Assembly (NCBI RefSeq): GCF_009827055.1
Contig: NZ_WUMK01000013.1
Location: forward strand, 48,124-112,123
Length of the DNA: 64,000 nucleotides
Direction of reading: 5' to 3'
Source of the DNA: Shinella kummerowiae
GTDB lineage: Bacteria > Pseudomonadota > Alphaproteobacteria > Rhizobiales > Rhizobiaceae
Positions 15,467 to 23,705 of the stretch are shown here, one piece after another. Position 1 is the stretch's first letter; each line of letters begins with the position of its first letter. Below the pieces are notes generated by a model that was not told where the DNA came from, made no database searches, and worked only from the letters and a program-made list of their open reading frames with translations. Both the position numbers and the translations under genes were made by a program.

Positions 15467-16762
15467 ATGATCAGCTACCGAAACATTCTTTGCTCGGCCG
15501 TTGCGGCCGCAGCCTTGCTCGCTGGCCCGGCGCTGGCCGAAGACAAGCCCGCCGCCCTTGGCGTCGGCGTGTTCAGCTTCACCTCCGGCGGCACCGCCGC
15601 CTATGGCAAGCCGGGGCGCGACGCCGCCGAACTGATGATCGAGCGCATCAACGCCAAGGGTGGCATCGGCGGCGTGCCGCTGTCCGCTACCTATGTCGAC
15701 GAGGGCCAGGGCACCGAGGGTGTGATCGCCGAATACCGCAAGCTCGCGGGCGATGCCGCGACAGAGGTGATGATCGCCGCCCTGTCCTCCGGAAACTGCA
15801 TGGCGCTTGCCCCGGTCAGCGATCAAATGAAGGTGCCGACCGTCGGCTGGAACTGCGACACGCACCAGCTCTACCTCAAGGATGCGCATCCCTATTTCTT
15901 CCGGCCGAACGGCAATACCGTGCCGGAGTTCGTCGCCTATGCCGCCTATCTCATCGCCGTGAAGCCGGATGTGAAGCGCATCGCCATCATCAACCCGGAC
16001 TATGCCTTCGGCCACGACGCAGCAAAAATATTCACGACCGCCATCAAGGCGTTCAAGCCGGATGTGGAAGTCGTCGCCGAACTGTTTCCAAAACTCGGCG
16101 CCGGCACCTACCAGACGGAAATCTCGCGGCTTACCGCCGCCCGTCCCGACGTGATCTTCTCCAACCTCTGGGGTGGCGACCTCGAAAACTTCGTGCGCCA
16201 GGCGAGCCCGCGCGGTCTCTTCCGCTCCTCCCAAGCGGTTCTGGCGCTTGGCGAATCCTCCATGCAGAACGTGCAAATCCCCGAGGGCGTGATCGTCGGC
16301 GTGCTGGGCGATGGCTGGTGGATGTCGCCGGATGCGGCCGCCAACCCGGAGACCAGGGAATTTGCCGAGGCCTACAAGGCCAAATACGGCAAATGGCCGG
16401 TCTTCCCGGCGATGAAGATGGCCAACAGCTTCCTCTATGTGCAGGCCGCCTACGACAAGGCGATGGCCGGCAATGGCGGCAAATGGCCGAGCCGCGACGA
16501 GGTGGCCGCCGCCATGAAGGGCAGCGAGGTCAAGACGCTGACCGGCACGATGCAGACCCGCGCCGACAATGACGGCGTGGTTGACCAGATCATCGGCGTC
16601 ACCGCCAAGGCGGACGGCCACGACGGCCCGGTCATCGGCGACATGGTGCGCTACAAGGGTGCCGACCTGATGCCGCCGGCCGGCGAAGACCCGATCGCCT
16701 GGATCGGCACGCTCTCCGCCGACCTGCCGACGAAACTGCCGCAGCCCGGCTCCTACAAGTAA
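15467..16762 (+). CDS. Branched-chain/amide-type ABC importer, substrate-binding protein
   Basis: 431 residues. Signal peptide MISYRNILCSAVAAAALLAGPALAE, then a type-I periplasmic binding fold typical of the HAAT (LivJ/amide) family: GVGVFSFTSGGTAAYGKPGRDAAELM, a sensing loop ALSSGNCMALAPVSDQMKVPTV and the hinge region AIINPDYAFGHDAAK. It captures its ligand in the periplasm for the permeases and ATPases encoded immediately downstream. The ATG at 15467 has AGAGGGA before it and is the only start giving a signal peptide. HAAT proteins bind amino acids, amides, urea and also aromatic acids; given the neighbouring HpaB-type oxygenase and amidase, an aromatic or heterocyclic amide is a reasonable guess. 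Confidence 0.92.
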   Translation: MISYRNILCSAVAAAALLAGPALAEDKPAALGVGVFSFTSGGTAAYGKPGRDAAELMIERINAKGGIGGVPLSATYVDEGQGTEGVIAEYRKLAGDAATEVMIAALSSGNCMALAPVSDQMKVPTVGWNCDTHQLYLKDAHPYFFRPNGNTVPEFVAYAAYLIAVKPDVKRIAIINPDYAFGHDAAKIFTTAIKAFKPDVEVVAELFPKLGAGTYQTEISRLTAARPDVIFSNLWGGDLENFVRQASPRGLFRSSQAVLALGESSMQNVQIPEGVIVGVLGDGWWMSPDAAANPETREFAEAYKAKYGKWPVFPAMKMANSFLYVQAAYDKAMAGNGGKWPSRDEVAAAMKGSEVKTLTGTMQTRADNDGVVDQIIGVTAKADGHDGPVIGDMVRYKGADLMPPAGEDPIAWIGTLSADLPTKLPQPGSYK

Positions 16763-16809
16763 TTTTCGCGGGGTAGCTGCAGTAGGAAATGCCCTCGCCG
16801 CCACAGCGT

Positions 16810-16834
16810 CCCTTCTCCCCGTGGGGGAGAAGGG
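16810..16834. repeat. Palindromic repeat (hairpin) in the ABC operon
   Basis: CCCTTCTCCCC and GGGGAGAAGGG form an 11-bp perfect stem with a GTG loop between the binding-protein and first permease genes. Its core is shared with the repeats at 13571 and 47178. Such hairpins between binding-protein and permease genes often lower downstream expression by protecting upstream mRNA. Confidence 0.75.
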
Positions 16835-16886
16835 AATTCGGCAACGGCATCCTTCATCTGCGAATGCCCTGTGAACGGAGAAATCC

Positions 16887-17786
16887 ATGTTCGAAACCAT
16901 CGTCCCTCTGCTCATCGACGGGCTGGCGAATGCGGCGCTCATCTTCCTGGTCGCCGTCGGCCTCACCCTCGTTTTCAGCGTGCTGCGCGTGCTCAATGTC
17001 GCGCATGGCAGCTTCTATTCGATCGGCGCCTATGCAGCGGCCTCGCTCGGCCTCTGGGTCGTTGGCGCGGGCCTGCCCGGCTGGCTGACCTTCGCCAGCC
17101 TGCCGCTGAGCGCCGCACTGGTCGCCGTCATCGTCGGCCCGTTGATCGAGCGCACGCTGATCCGCTGGGCCTACGGCAAGTCGGAGGCCGTGCAGATCCT
17201 CGTCACCTTCGGCCTGTTCCTCATCCTCGAAGACCTGCAGCGCATCGTCTTCGGCGTCGATTCCTTCTACGAGGACACGCCGGTGCAACTGCTCGGCTCC
17301 ATCGAGATCGGCGGCGTGGTCTACCTGACCTACCAGCTCGTGCTGATCCTGCTTGCGGCAGCACTGCTCGTCGGGCTCAAACTCTTCATCGGCCATACGC
17401 GCATCGGCAAGCTGATCGCCGCCGTCGTCGCCGACCGTGAAATCTCGCAGGCGATGGGCATCAACACCAACCGCGTCTTCATGATCGCCTTCAGCCTCGG
17501 CGTCTTCCTCGCGGCGCTCGGCGGCGCGCTCACCGTGCCGCAGGCCGGCGTCTCGCCGGGGCTCGGTGCCGATACGATGGTGCTCGCCTTCGCGGTCGCC
17601 GCCATCGGCGGGCTCGGCAAGATCGAGGGCGCGGCGGTCGCCGCCGTCATCGTCGCGCTCGCCCGGGTGCTCGCCATCTATTTCGCCCCCGAACTCGATG
17701 CGGTCGCACCCTATCTAGTGATGCTGCTCGTGCTTCTGGTCCGTCCTTACGGCCTGTTCGGCTCCGCAACGACGAGAAAGATCTGA
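16887..17786 (+). CDS. ABC importer permease, LivH type
   Basis: 299 residues, about eight membrane segments, starting with the family pattern LLIDGLANAALIFLVAVGLTLVFSVLRVLNVAHGSFYSIGAYAA. The cytoplasmic loop IGKLIAAVVADREISQAMGINTNRVFMIAF is the coupling region that contacts the ATPases. It forms the inner-membrane channel with the LivM-type partner, whose gene begins 2 bp after its stop. An extra ATG-proximal GGAGAAATCC ribosome site is present. Confidence 0.93.
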   Translation: MFETIVPLLIDGLANAALIFLVAVGLTLVFSVLRVLNVAHGSFYSIGAYAAASLGLWVVGAGLPGWLTFASLPLSAALVAVIVGPLIERTLIRWAYGKSEAVQILVTFGLFLILEDLQRIVFGVDSFYEDTPVQLLGSIEIGGVVYLTYQLVLILLAAALLVGLKLFIGHTRIGKLIAAVVADREISQAMGINTNRVFMIAFSLGVFLAALGGALTVPQAGVSPGLGADTMVLAFAVAAIGGLGKIEGAAVAAVIVALARVLAIYFAPELDAVAPYLVMLLVLLVRPYGLFGSATTRKI

Positions 17787-17788
17787 CC

Positions 17789-18721
17789 ATGCCTCTTCTT
17801 CCCCTCGCCACCGGCGCCATCATCGCTCTCGTCGCGGCCACCTTCGCCTTTCCCTGGCTCGAATTCGTGCTGACGCTCGCCATCGCCAAGGGCCTTGCAG
17901 CCCTCGGCGTCGCGATCCTTTTGCGCGGCGGGCTGATCTCCATCGGCCATGCCATGTTCTTCGCCATCGGCGCCTATGCCACAGCCTTCGCCATGCGCGA
18001 TTTCGGCATCACCGATGTCTTCGCCCTGATCCTGATTTCCGCGATCATCTCGCTCGTCGCCGGCCTGCTGATCGGCGCCTTCGTGGTGCGCTACCGCGCC
18101 ATCTTCTTCGCCATGCTGAACCTCGCCATCTCCATGGTGCTGTTCTCGCTGCTTTCGAAATTCTACGGCGTCACCGGCGGCACCGACGGGCTGCGGGTCG
18201 GCACCCCGACGGTGCTCGGCATGGTGCTCGAAGCCAAGGGCTTCGCGACCTTCCTCTTTTATGCCGCGATCGCCGCGATGGTTCTCGCCGGCCTTGCCGT
18301 CAACGCTTATTTCAAGAGCCCGCTCGGCGAGGCGCTGTCGGCCGTGCACACCAACGAAATCCGCCTCGAATATCTCGGCATTCCGGTGCGCGGCGTCTTG
18401 CTCGTCGCCTATGGCCTTTCGGCCCTGCTCGCCGGCATCGGCGGCACCTTCGCCGCCATGACCATCGGCCACGTGCTGCCCGACATGGCCTACTGGACCG
18501 ATTCCGGCCATCTCGTGCTCGTTGCCGTGCTCGGCGGCATCAGCGGCATTGGTGGGCCTTTCGTCGGTGCCGCCTTCCTCGAACTGGTACACACGCTTGC
18601 CGCCGGCGTCACCGATGCCTGGAACATGATCGTCGGCGCGGCCCTGCTCGGTGTCATCTTCTTCCTGCCCAAGGGCCTGATCGGCTTCATTCGTCCGACC
18701 AAGAAGGGAGACCTCGCATGA
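17789..18721 (+). CDS. ABC importer permease, LivM type
   Basis: 310 residues with about nine membrane segments. LLRGGLISIGHAMFFAIGAYATAF and the coupling loop SPLGEALSAVHTNEIRLEYLGIPVRGVLLVAY are LivM signatures. It pairs with the LivH-type permease to form the translocation pore. Its stop overlaps the start of the LivG-type ATPase (ATGA), indicating tight stoichiometry. Substrate specificity cannot be read from permease sequence. Confidence 0.93.
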   Translation: MPLLPLATGAIIALVAATFAFPWLEFVLTLAIAKGLAALGVAILLRGGLISIGHAMFFAIGAYATAFAMRDFGITDVFALILISAIISLVAGLLIGAFVVRYRAIFFAMLNLAISMVLFSLLSKFYGVTGGTDGLRVGTPTVLGMVLEAKGFATFLFYAAIAAMVLAGLAVNAYFKSPLGEALSAVHTNEIRLEYLGIPVRGVLLVAYGLSALLAGIGGTFAAMTIGHVLPDMAYWTDSGHLVLVAVLGGISGIGGPFVGAAFLELVHTLAAGVTDAWNMIVGAALLGVIFFLPKGLIGFIRPTKKGDLA

Positions 18722-19461
18722 CCGTGCTCCTCGAAGCGAAGAACCTGCACATCACGTTCGGCGCGGTCAAAGCCGCCAACGGCGTGGACCTCCATATCGA
18801 CGAGGGCGAATTCCTCGCCATCATCGGCCCGAACGGTTCCGGCAAGACGACCTTCCTCAACCTGTGCACCGGCTATATCCGGCCGTCTGAGGGCGAGGTC
18901 TATCTCGACGGCAAGCCGATCACCCGCCTGCCGCCCCGCACCATCGCCCGCAAGGGCATCGCGCGGGCCTTCCAGATCCCGCAGCTCTTCCTCGACCAGA
19001 CCGTGCTCACCAACCTGATGCTGGCGATCGCCTCACGCGAGGGTCTGTGGCAGGTGGGCAAGGCGCTCGGCCGCCCCGCCTACCGCGACGAGGCCATGGC
19101 ACTGCTGGCGATGTTCAATCTCGCCGATTGCGCGCCCACGCTCGCCTCGACGCTGCCGGAAGGCCGGCGCAAGCTGGTGGATATCGCGATCGCCTTGGCG
19201 CTAAAACCCCGGCTGGTGCTGCTCGACGAGCCGACCAGCGGCGTCAGCGCGCTGGAACGCTTCGCGCTGATGGAAACGCTGATGGGCGCGCTCCGGCAAG
19301 CCAAGGTTTCCGCCCTCTTCGTCGAGCACGACATGGATGTCGTCGAGCGTTATGCGGACCGTGTCGTGGTCTGGGAAGCGGGTCGGGTGATGGCGGAAGG
19401 CAAGCCGGAAGCCGTGTTCAAGGATGCCCGCGTCATCGAAAACGTGATTGGAGTGGCCTGA
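18718..19461 (+). CDS. ABC importer ATPase, LivG type
   Basis: 247 residues. Walker A GPNGSGKTTF, a modified signature LPEGRRKLVDIAIALA in place of LSGGQ, Walker B LVLLDEPTSGV and switch histidine in FVEHDMDVV. The signature deviation (PEGRR) is common in the LivG branch. It powers uptake with the LivF partner; start overlaps the LivM stop, and its stop TGA shares one base with the next ATG. Confidence 0.93.
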   Translation: MTVLLEAKNLHITFGAVKAANGVDLHIDEGEFLAIIGPNGSGKTTFLNLCTGYIRPSEGEVYLDGKPITRLPPRTIARKGIARAFQIPQLFLDQTVLTNLMLAIASREGLWQVGKALGRPAYRDEAMALLAMFNLADCAPTLASTLPEGRRKLVDIAIALALKPRLVLLDEPTSGVSALERFALMETLMGALRQAKVSALFVEHDMDVVERYADRVVVWEAGRVMAEGKPEAVFKDARVIENVIGVA

Positions 19462-20138
19462 TGCTCACCGTCTCTTCCCTCAACGTCTCGCTGGCGGGCG
19501 CAAAGATCCTGCGCGACGTCACCTTCACGCTGAAACCCGGCGCGACGACCGTGCTGATCGGCCGCAACGGCGCCGGCAAGACGACGCTGCTGCGCGCCAT
19601 CATGGGCCTCACGCCGGCCGAATCCGGCTCGGCCGCCCTGGATGGAAGACAACTTTTGCCGCTGCCCGCCTTTGCCCGCGCCCCTGCCGGCATCGGCTAT
19701 GCGCCGGAGGACCGGCGGCTGATCCCGGAATTTTCCGTCGAGGACAATATCATCCTGCCCGGTCAAGCGCTGAAGCTGCCGCAGGCTGAAATCAAAAGCC
19801 GCCTCGAAAAGGTCTATGCCCTGCTGCCCGAACTGCACACGATGCGGGCGCGTCCCGGCAACGGCGTGTCCGGCGGCCAGGGCAAGATGGTGGCGCTCGG
19901 CCGGGCGCTGATGGTGGCGGAGAAGCTGCTGATGCTCGACGAGCCCTTCCAGGGCCTCGCGCCGGCGCTAGCGCTCGACTATGCCCGCACGCTCTCGCGG
20001 CTGCGCGAGACCATGCGCGATCTCACCCTGCTGATCACCGAATCCAGCCCGAACCTGCTGAAATCGGTGGCAGACGAGACGATGCTCATCGAGCGCGGCG
20101 CCGTGACGCTTCAATCGCCTGACGCGGAGGCCGCGTAG
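19461..20138 (+). CDS. ABC importer ATPase, LivF type
   Basis: 225 residues. Walker A GRNGAGKTTL, signature GNGVSGGQGKMVALGRAL, Walker B LLMLDEPFQGLAP and a late switch residue region LLITESSPNLL, where the usual histidine is replaced (TESS). That substitution would leave catalysis to the LivG site and makes the heterodimer asymmetric. Last gene of the five-gene importer operon, followed by a terminator. Confidence 0.92.
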   Translation: MLTVSSLNVSLAGAKILRDVTFTLKPGATTVLIGRNGAGKTTLLRAIMGLTPAESGSAALDGRQLLPLPAFARAPAGIGYAPEDRRLIPEFSVEDNIILPGQALKLPQAEIKSRLEKVYALLPELHTMRARPGNGVSGGQGKMVALGRALMVAEKLLMLDEPFQGLAPALALDYARTLSRLRETMRDLTLLITESSPNLLKSVADETMLIERGAVTLQSPDAEAA

Positions 20139-20145
20139 TTGTACC

Positions 20146-20184
20146 GGCCGGGCGGGTCCCTCGCCCGCTCGGCCTCCTTTGTTT
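20146..20184 (+). terminator. Intrinsic terminator of the ABC importer operon
   Basis: GGCCGGGCGGG (20146-20156) pairs with CCCGCTCGGCC (20164-20174) with one G-T pair, followed by TCCTTTGTTTG. Confidence 0.7.
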
Positions 20185-20201
20185 GATCGCAGTTACCCTA
20201 T

Positions 20202-20222
20202 ATACCAGCTTCAGCTAGGTAT
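20202..20222. promoter_or_regulatory. Candidate autoregulatory operator of the MarR gene
   Basis: ATACC (20202-20206) and GGTAT (20218-20222) are inverted around AGCTTCAGCT, giving a near-symmetric 21-bp site 25 bp before the MarR start. Size and position suit a MarR dimer. Confidence 0.45.
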
Positions 20223-20246
20223 TTTGCAAAGCTGAAGGACGCATTC

Positions 20247-20771
20247 ATGCCAGTGACGATCAGCAGGCCCGAACTGCTTCAGGACGGCGACGACGCGCCT
20301 TTCCGCCAGATGATCCATGATGCGCTGGGCTTCGGCACGCGGCTGCTCGAGATCCGCAACCGGCTCGGCGAGGTGATCGGCCTTTCGGGACCGGCCTTCT
20401 CCATCCTTATCGCCATCGAGCACCTGTCCAAGGATGCCGATGTCGGTATCAGCCAGGTCAGCGACCATCTGCACCAGTCCGGCGCCTTCGTGACGCTGGA
20501 GGTGGCAAAGCTCGTGAAGGCCGGCCTCGTCGACAAATTCGCCAATCCGGAAGATGGCCGGCGTGTCATCGTCGAGGTGACGGACAAGGCCCGCGCCCTG
20601 CTCGCCGAACTCGCCGAGACCCAGCGCCCCGTCAACGACGCGATCTTCGCCGGGCTCGACCCCGACGAATTCCGCACCTTCGCGACGATCGCCGCAAAAC
20701 TCGTCTCCGGCACGGAAGAGAGCCTGGCGCTGCTGCGCTATCTGGCCGAACAGCGCCGCAGCCGCGCCTGA
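20247..20771 (+). CDS. MarR-family transcriptional regulator
   Basis: 174 residues. A winged helix with a dimerising N-terminal helix: SILIAIEHLSKDADVGISQVSDHLHQSGAFVTLEVAKLVKAGLVDKFANPEDGRRVIVEVTDKA, where the DGRR wing is the family hallmark. MarR proteins usually repress neighbouring genes and are released by phenolic or other aromatic ligands, which fits the HpaB-type oxygenase island. GAAGGA precedes the ATG, and a near-palindrome lies upstream. The LysR gene follows 27 bp later. Which genes it controls cannot be decided from the sequence. Confidence 0.9.
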   Translation: MPVTISRPELLQDGDDAPFRQMIHDALGFGTRLLEIRNRLGEVIGLSGPAFSILIAIEHLSKDADVGISQVSDHLHQSGAFVTLEVAKLVKAGLVDKFANPEDGRRVIVEVTDKARALLAELAETQRPVNDAIFAGLDPDEFRTFATIAAKLVSGTEESLALLRYLAEQRRSRA

Positions 20772-20798
20772 TCCCGGCCCTACGGTGGAGGCGGGAAA

Positions 20799-21656
20799 AT
20801 GAATCGCTATCCCATGTTCAGCCCGCAGCTTCTCGTCAGCTTCGTGGCCGTCTGCGAGACCATGAGCTTTACGCGCGCTGCCGACCGGGTGTCGCTGTCG
20901 CAATCGACCGTCAGCCAGCAGGTGCGCCGGCTGGAGGAGCTTCTGGGCAAGGCGCTGTTCGAGCGCACGTCCCACGAAGTGCGGCTGACCGAGGAGGGCA
21001 TCAAGCTCCTGAGCTATGCCCGCCGCATCATCGCGCTCAACGAAGAAGCGCATGACGCGCTGACGGGACCATGGCGCGACGGCGTGCTGCGGCTTGGCAT
21101 GCCGGAGGATTTTACCGTGCCGACGGTCGACCTGCTCGCCGCCTTCAAGCGCGAGCACCCGCACCTGCGGCTCGACGTGACCAGCGGGCTCAGCCCCGAC
21201 CTGCACCGGGCCTATCGTCAGGAGGAGCTGGATCTCGTGCTCGTCAAGCAGCGCCGCGTGCACCTGCCGCGCGCCGCGCGGCCGGAACCGCTGCTCTGGC
21301 TCGACAGCCAGGAACACCCCGCCATCGAACAATCGCCGGTGCCGCTTGCCGTCTTCCCGGTCAATGGTCTCTACCGTGAGGAACTGTGCGGGACGCTCGA
21401 TAGTCTCGGGATCCGCTGGCGCGTCGGCTATAGTGGCGGCGGTCTTGCCGCCCTTGCCGCAGCCTCTGCGGCGGGGCTCGGGGTCAGCCTGCTGCCGGCA
21501 AGCTGTCGCCTGCCGGCGCATCGTGTCCTGGGCACGGCCGAGCGCCTGCCGCCGATCGACGATTTTGAACTCGCCTTGTTTTACCGCGATAGCGCCTCGG
21601 CCATCGCGCTCGGTCTTGCCGGGCGGCTCATCGATTTTTGCGGACTCAACCCCTAG
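20799..21656 (+). CDS. LysR-family transcriptional regulator
   Basis: 285 residues. The N-terminal helix-turn-helix is LLVSFVAVCETMSFTRAADRVSLSQSTVSQQVRRLEELLGKALFER, then a two-lobed effector domain (DGVLRLGMPEDFTVPTV...). It is slightly short at the C-terminus for the family. A GGTGGAGG ribosome site precedes the ATG. It sits between the MarR gene and a Tat-exported amidohydrolase transcribed in the same direction, so it may regulate either the amidohydrolase or the island; the usual divergent arrangement is absent. Confidence 0.92.
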   Translation: MNRYPMFSPQLLVSFVAVCETMSFTRAADRVSLSQSTVSQQVRRLEELLGKALFERTSHEVRLTEEGIKLLSYARRIIALNEEAHDALTGPWRDGVLRLGMPEDFTVPTVDLLAAFKREHPHLRLDVTSGLSPDLHRAYRQEELDLVLVKQRRVHLPRAARPEPLLWLDSQEHPAIEQSPVPLAVFPVNGLYREELCGTLDSLGIRWRVGYSGGGLAALAAASAAGLGVSLLPASCRLPAHRVLGTAERLPPIDDFELALFYRDSASAIALGLAGRLIDFCGLNP

Positions 21657-21765
21657 CATCAGTGGAAAATCGAATAGCCAGCATTTTCAAATGTCGCTGC
21701 CAAGCGGTGCCGGCGTTGCCTAGAGTGGCGTCATCAGATCCATGCACCATGACGAGGAGACGACG

Positions 21766-23157
21766 TTGCAGCACGCCGTATCGCAGAGCCGCCGAACCTT
21801 TCTCAGCCGCACCGGCCAATTGACCACCGCAGCCGCCGTCGCCGGCCTTACCGGCATGAGCCACGAGGCGGCCGCGCAGACCACGGCTGATAAAGAGGAT
21901 GCCACGGTGACGGACGTGAAAGACACACACTACCTGCTTGCCGATGTTCGGCTGGAGGACGGCTTCGAGAAGGACGGCGATGTCGTCGTCGCCACCCGCA
22001 CGGCCCTCTACACGCTTGAAATCAGGGACGGCAAGATCGCAGCACTCCATGCCGCCGGCGCGACCCTGCCCGTAGACCTTCCGACCTACCAGGCGAACGG
22101 CCAGCTTGCGCTGCCCACCATGCGCGACATGCACATCCATCTCGACAAGACGTTTTATGGCGGGCCATGGCAGGCGCCATTGCCGCGCCAGGGCAAGACG
22201 ATCATGGACATGATCGCGTTGGAAGAAAAGCTGCTGCCCAAGCTGCTGCCGACCTCGGTCGAGCGCGCCGAGGGCCTGATCGCGCTTCTGCAATCCAAGG
22301 GTAGCACGGTTGCCCGCAGCCATTGCAACATCGATCCGGTGAGCGGGCTGAAGAGCCTCGAACACCTGAAGATCGCGCTGGAAAAGCATGAGGACGACTT
22401 CGTCTGCGAGATCGTCGCCTTCCCGCAGCACGGCTTGCTGCATTCAAAGGTCGACGGGTTGATGCGCGAAGCCATGCAGATGGGCGTCGATTATGTCGGC
22501 GGGCTCGACCCGACCAATGTCGACAGCGCCATGGAAAAGTCGCTCGACGCCATGTTCCAGATCGCACTCGACTTGAACAAGGGCGTCGATATCCACCTGC
22601 ATGAGACGAGCCCGGCGGGTGTCGCGGCGGTCAACTACATGATCGATACGGTGGAGAAGAACCCTGCCCTCAAAGGCAAGGTGACGATCAGCCACGCCTT
22701 CGCGCTGACGACGCTCTCGCCCGAACAGCTGGAAGAGACAGCCGGGCGGCTGGCCGCGAACGGCATGACGATCGCCTCGACCGTGCCGATCGGCGGCCTG
22801 ATGATGCCATTGCCAAAACTCACCGAAAAGGGCGTCTTCGTCATGACCGGCACCGACAGCGTGATCGACCACTGGTCACCCTTCGGCAGCGGCGACATGC
22901 TGGAAAAGGCCTATCTCTACGCCCAGCTCTATCGCGGCTCGGACGAGTACCACCTGTCCCGCGCGCTCGCCATCTCGACCGGCGGCATCCTGCCGCTCGA
23001 CAAGGACGGCAACCGCGCCTGGCCGAAGGCCGGCGACGAGGCCGGCTTCACGCTCGCCGGTGCAAGCTGCTCGGCCGAAGCCGTCGCCCGCGTCTCCCCG
23101 CGCAGCGCCACCTTCCACAGGGGGCGCCTCGTCTCCGGCGGCGTCGGCAAGGCTTGA
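21766..23157 (+). CDS. Tat-exported cytosine-deaminase-like amidohydrolase
   Basis: 463 residues from TTG at 21766, which has GAGGAG six bases upstream; an in-frame ATG at 21742 lacks a ribosome site and would add 8 residues. The twin-arginine signal is SRRTFLSRTGQLTTAAAVAGLTG with a cleavage-like AAAQ, so the enzyme is probably periplasmic. Catalytic features are HIHLDKTFYG (metal HxH), RSHCNIDP, HLHETSP and a late TDSVIDHW aspartate, as in cytosine deaminase/AtzC relatives. Export is unusual for this branch, most of which is cytosolic. It may convert the ligand before import by the HAAT-type transporter. LysR and MarR genes are directly upstream, and a strong terminator follows. Confidence 0.88.
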   Translation: MQHAVSQSRRTFLSRTGQLTTAAAVAGLTGMSHEAAAQTTADKEDATVTDVKDTHYLLADVRLEDGFEKDGDVVVATRTALYTLEIRDGKIAALHAAGATLPVDLPTYQANGQLALPTMRDMHIHLDKTFYGGPWQAPLPRQGKTIMDMIALEEKLLPKLLPTSVERAEGLIALLQSKGSTVARSHCNIDPVSGLKSLEHLKIALEKHEDDFVCEIVAFPQHGLLHSKVDGLMREAMQMGVDYVGGLDPTNVDSAMEKSLDAMFQIALDLNKGVDIHLHETSPAGVAAVNYMIDTVEKNPALKGKVTISHAFALTTLSPEQLEETAGRLAANGMTIASTVPIGGLMMPLPKLTEKGVFVMTGTDSVIDHWSPFGSGDMLEKAYLYAQLYRGSDEYHLSRALAISTGGILPLDKDGNRAWPKAGDEAGFTLAGASCSAEAVARVSPRSATFHRGRLVSGGVGKA

Positions 23158-23180
23158 TCCGTTCTCAATCGAATTCCACG

Positions 23181-23216
23181 ACGGCGGCCGTATCCTCACG
23201 GCCGCCGTTTTGCTTT
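23181..23216 (+). terminator. Intrinsic terminator at the end of the catabolic island
   Basis: ACGGCGGCCGT (23181-23191) pairs perfectly with ACGGCCGCCGT (23198-23208) around ATCCTC and is followed by TTTGCTTTT. Confidence 0.9.
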
Positions 23217-23358
23217 TGTGCGGCGGCTAAAAATCAAGGGCCACAGCTCGTGCGCCCAAACGGCACAGCACAACCTGGACTGCTCTGTTCAACCCGGTGC
23301 GCTACATTTTTTGCGGAACAAAACACAACCATAGAGGGTTCTTTGTTGTGAAAAAGCT

Positions 23359-23562
23359 TCAATCCTGAACACTGACCTTTGTTGGATTCCATTTCAGCGA
23401 GGGCAAATTCTTCCTATGGTAGTCTATCTGCATCAATCTCTCATAAGTAGCATTTCCGCTTGAGGTTGCATTGCGGCACCAAACGTCAAAACCGAAAACC
23501 AGCGCGACAACCGATAGCGCCGCACTCACCAATATACTGTTTTTATTTCGAATAACTTTCAA
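23359..23562 (-). CDS. Small hypothetical membrane protein
   Basis: 67 residues from a TTG with AAGGAG directly upstream (spacing short, 2 bases). One hydrophobic stretch, ILVSAALSVVALVFGFDVW, near the N-terminus suggests a single-span or secreted peptide; the remainder is polar with no known motif. The frame lies in a 548-bp space (23158-23705) that is AT-rich from 23560 on, unlike its surroundings, between the terminator at 23216 and the exopolysaccharide genes. No homology recognised; it may not be a gene. Confidence 0.35.
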   Translation of the reverse strand: MKVIRNKNSILVSAALSVVALVFGFDVWCRNATSSGNATYERLMQIDYHRKNLPSLKWNPTKVSVQD

Positions 23563-23642
23563 AACTCCTTTTGCAAGGCAGCCTCATCCAACCGCATTTT
23601 ACTTCTTAAAATTCAATTAAACTTTTAGATATTAACTAAATA

Positions 23643-23705
23643 TTGATGATCTTTTAACGCCATAGGTAGCATAAAATACATTACCTCAACTGGAGGTGAC
23701 GTATA
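23643..23705 (+). promoter_or_regulatory. AT-rich promoter region and ribosome site of the wecG-like gene
   Basis: TTGATG (23643-23648) and TAGCAT about 18 bp later form a possible promoter in the AT-rich stretch. The ribosome site GGAGGTGA (23692-23699) is partly covered by a small hairpin, ACCTC (23683-23687) with GAGGT (23693-23697), so initiation may be weakly controlled. Confidence 0.4.

Noticed and set aside
15281..16996. 571-codon minus-strand open frame over the ABC binding-protein gene
   Set aside because: Shadow of a gene with a clear signal peptide and fold signatures.
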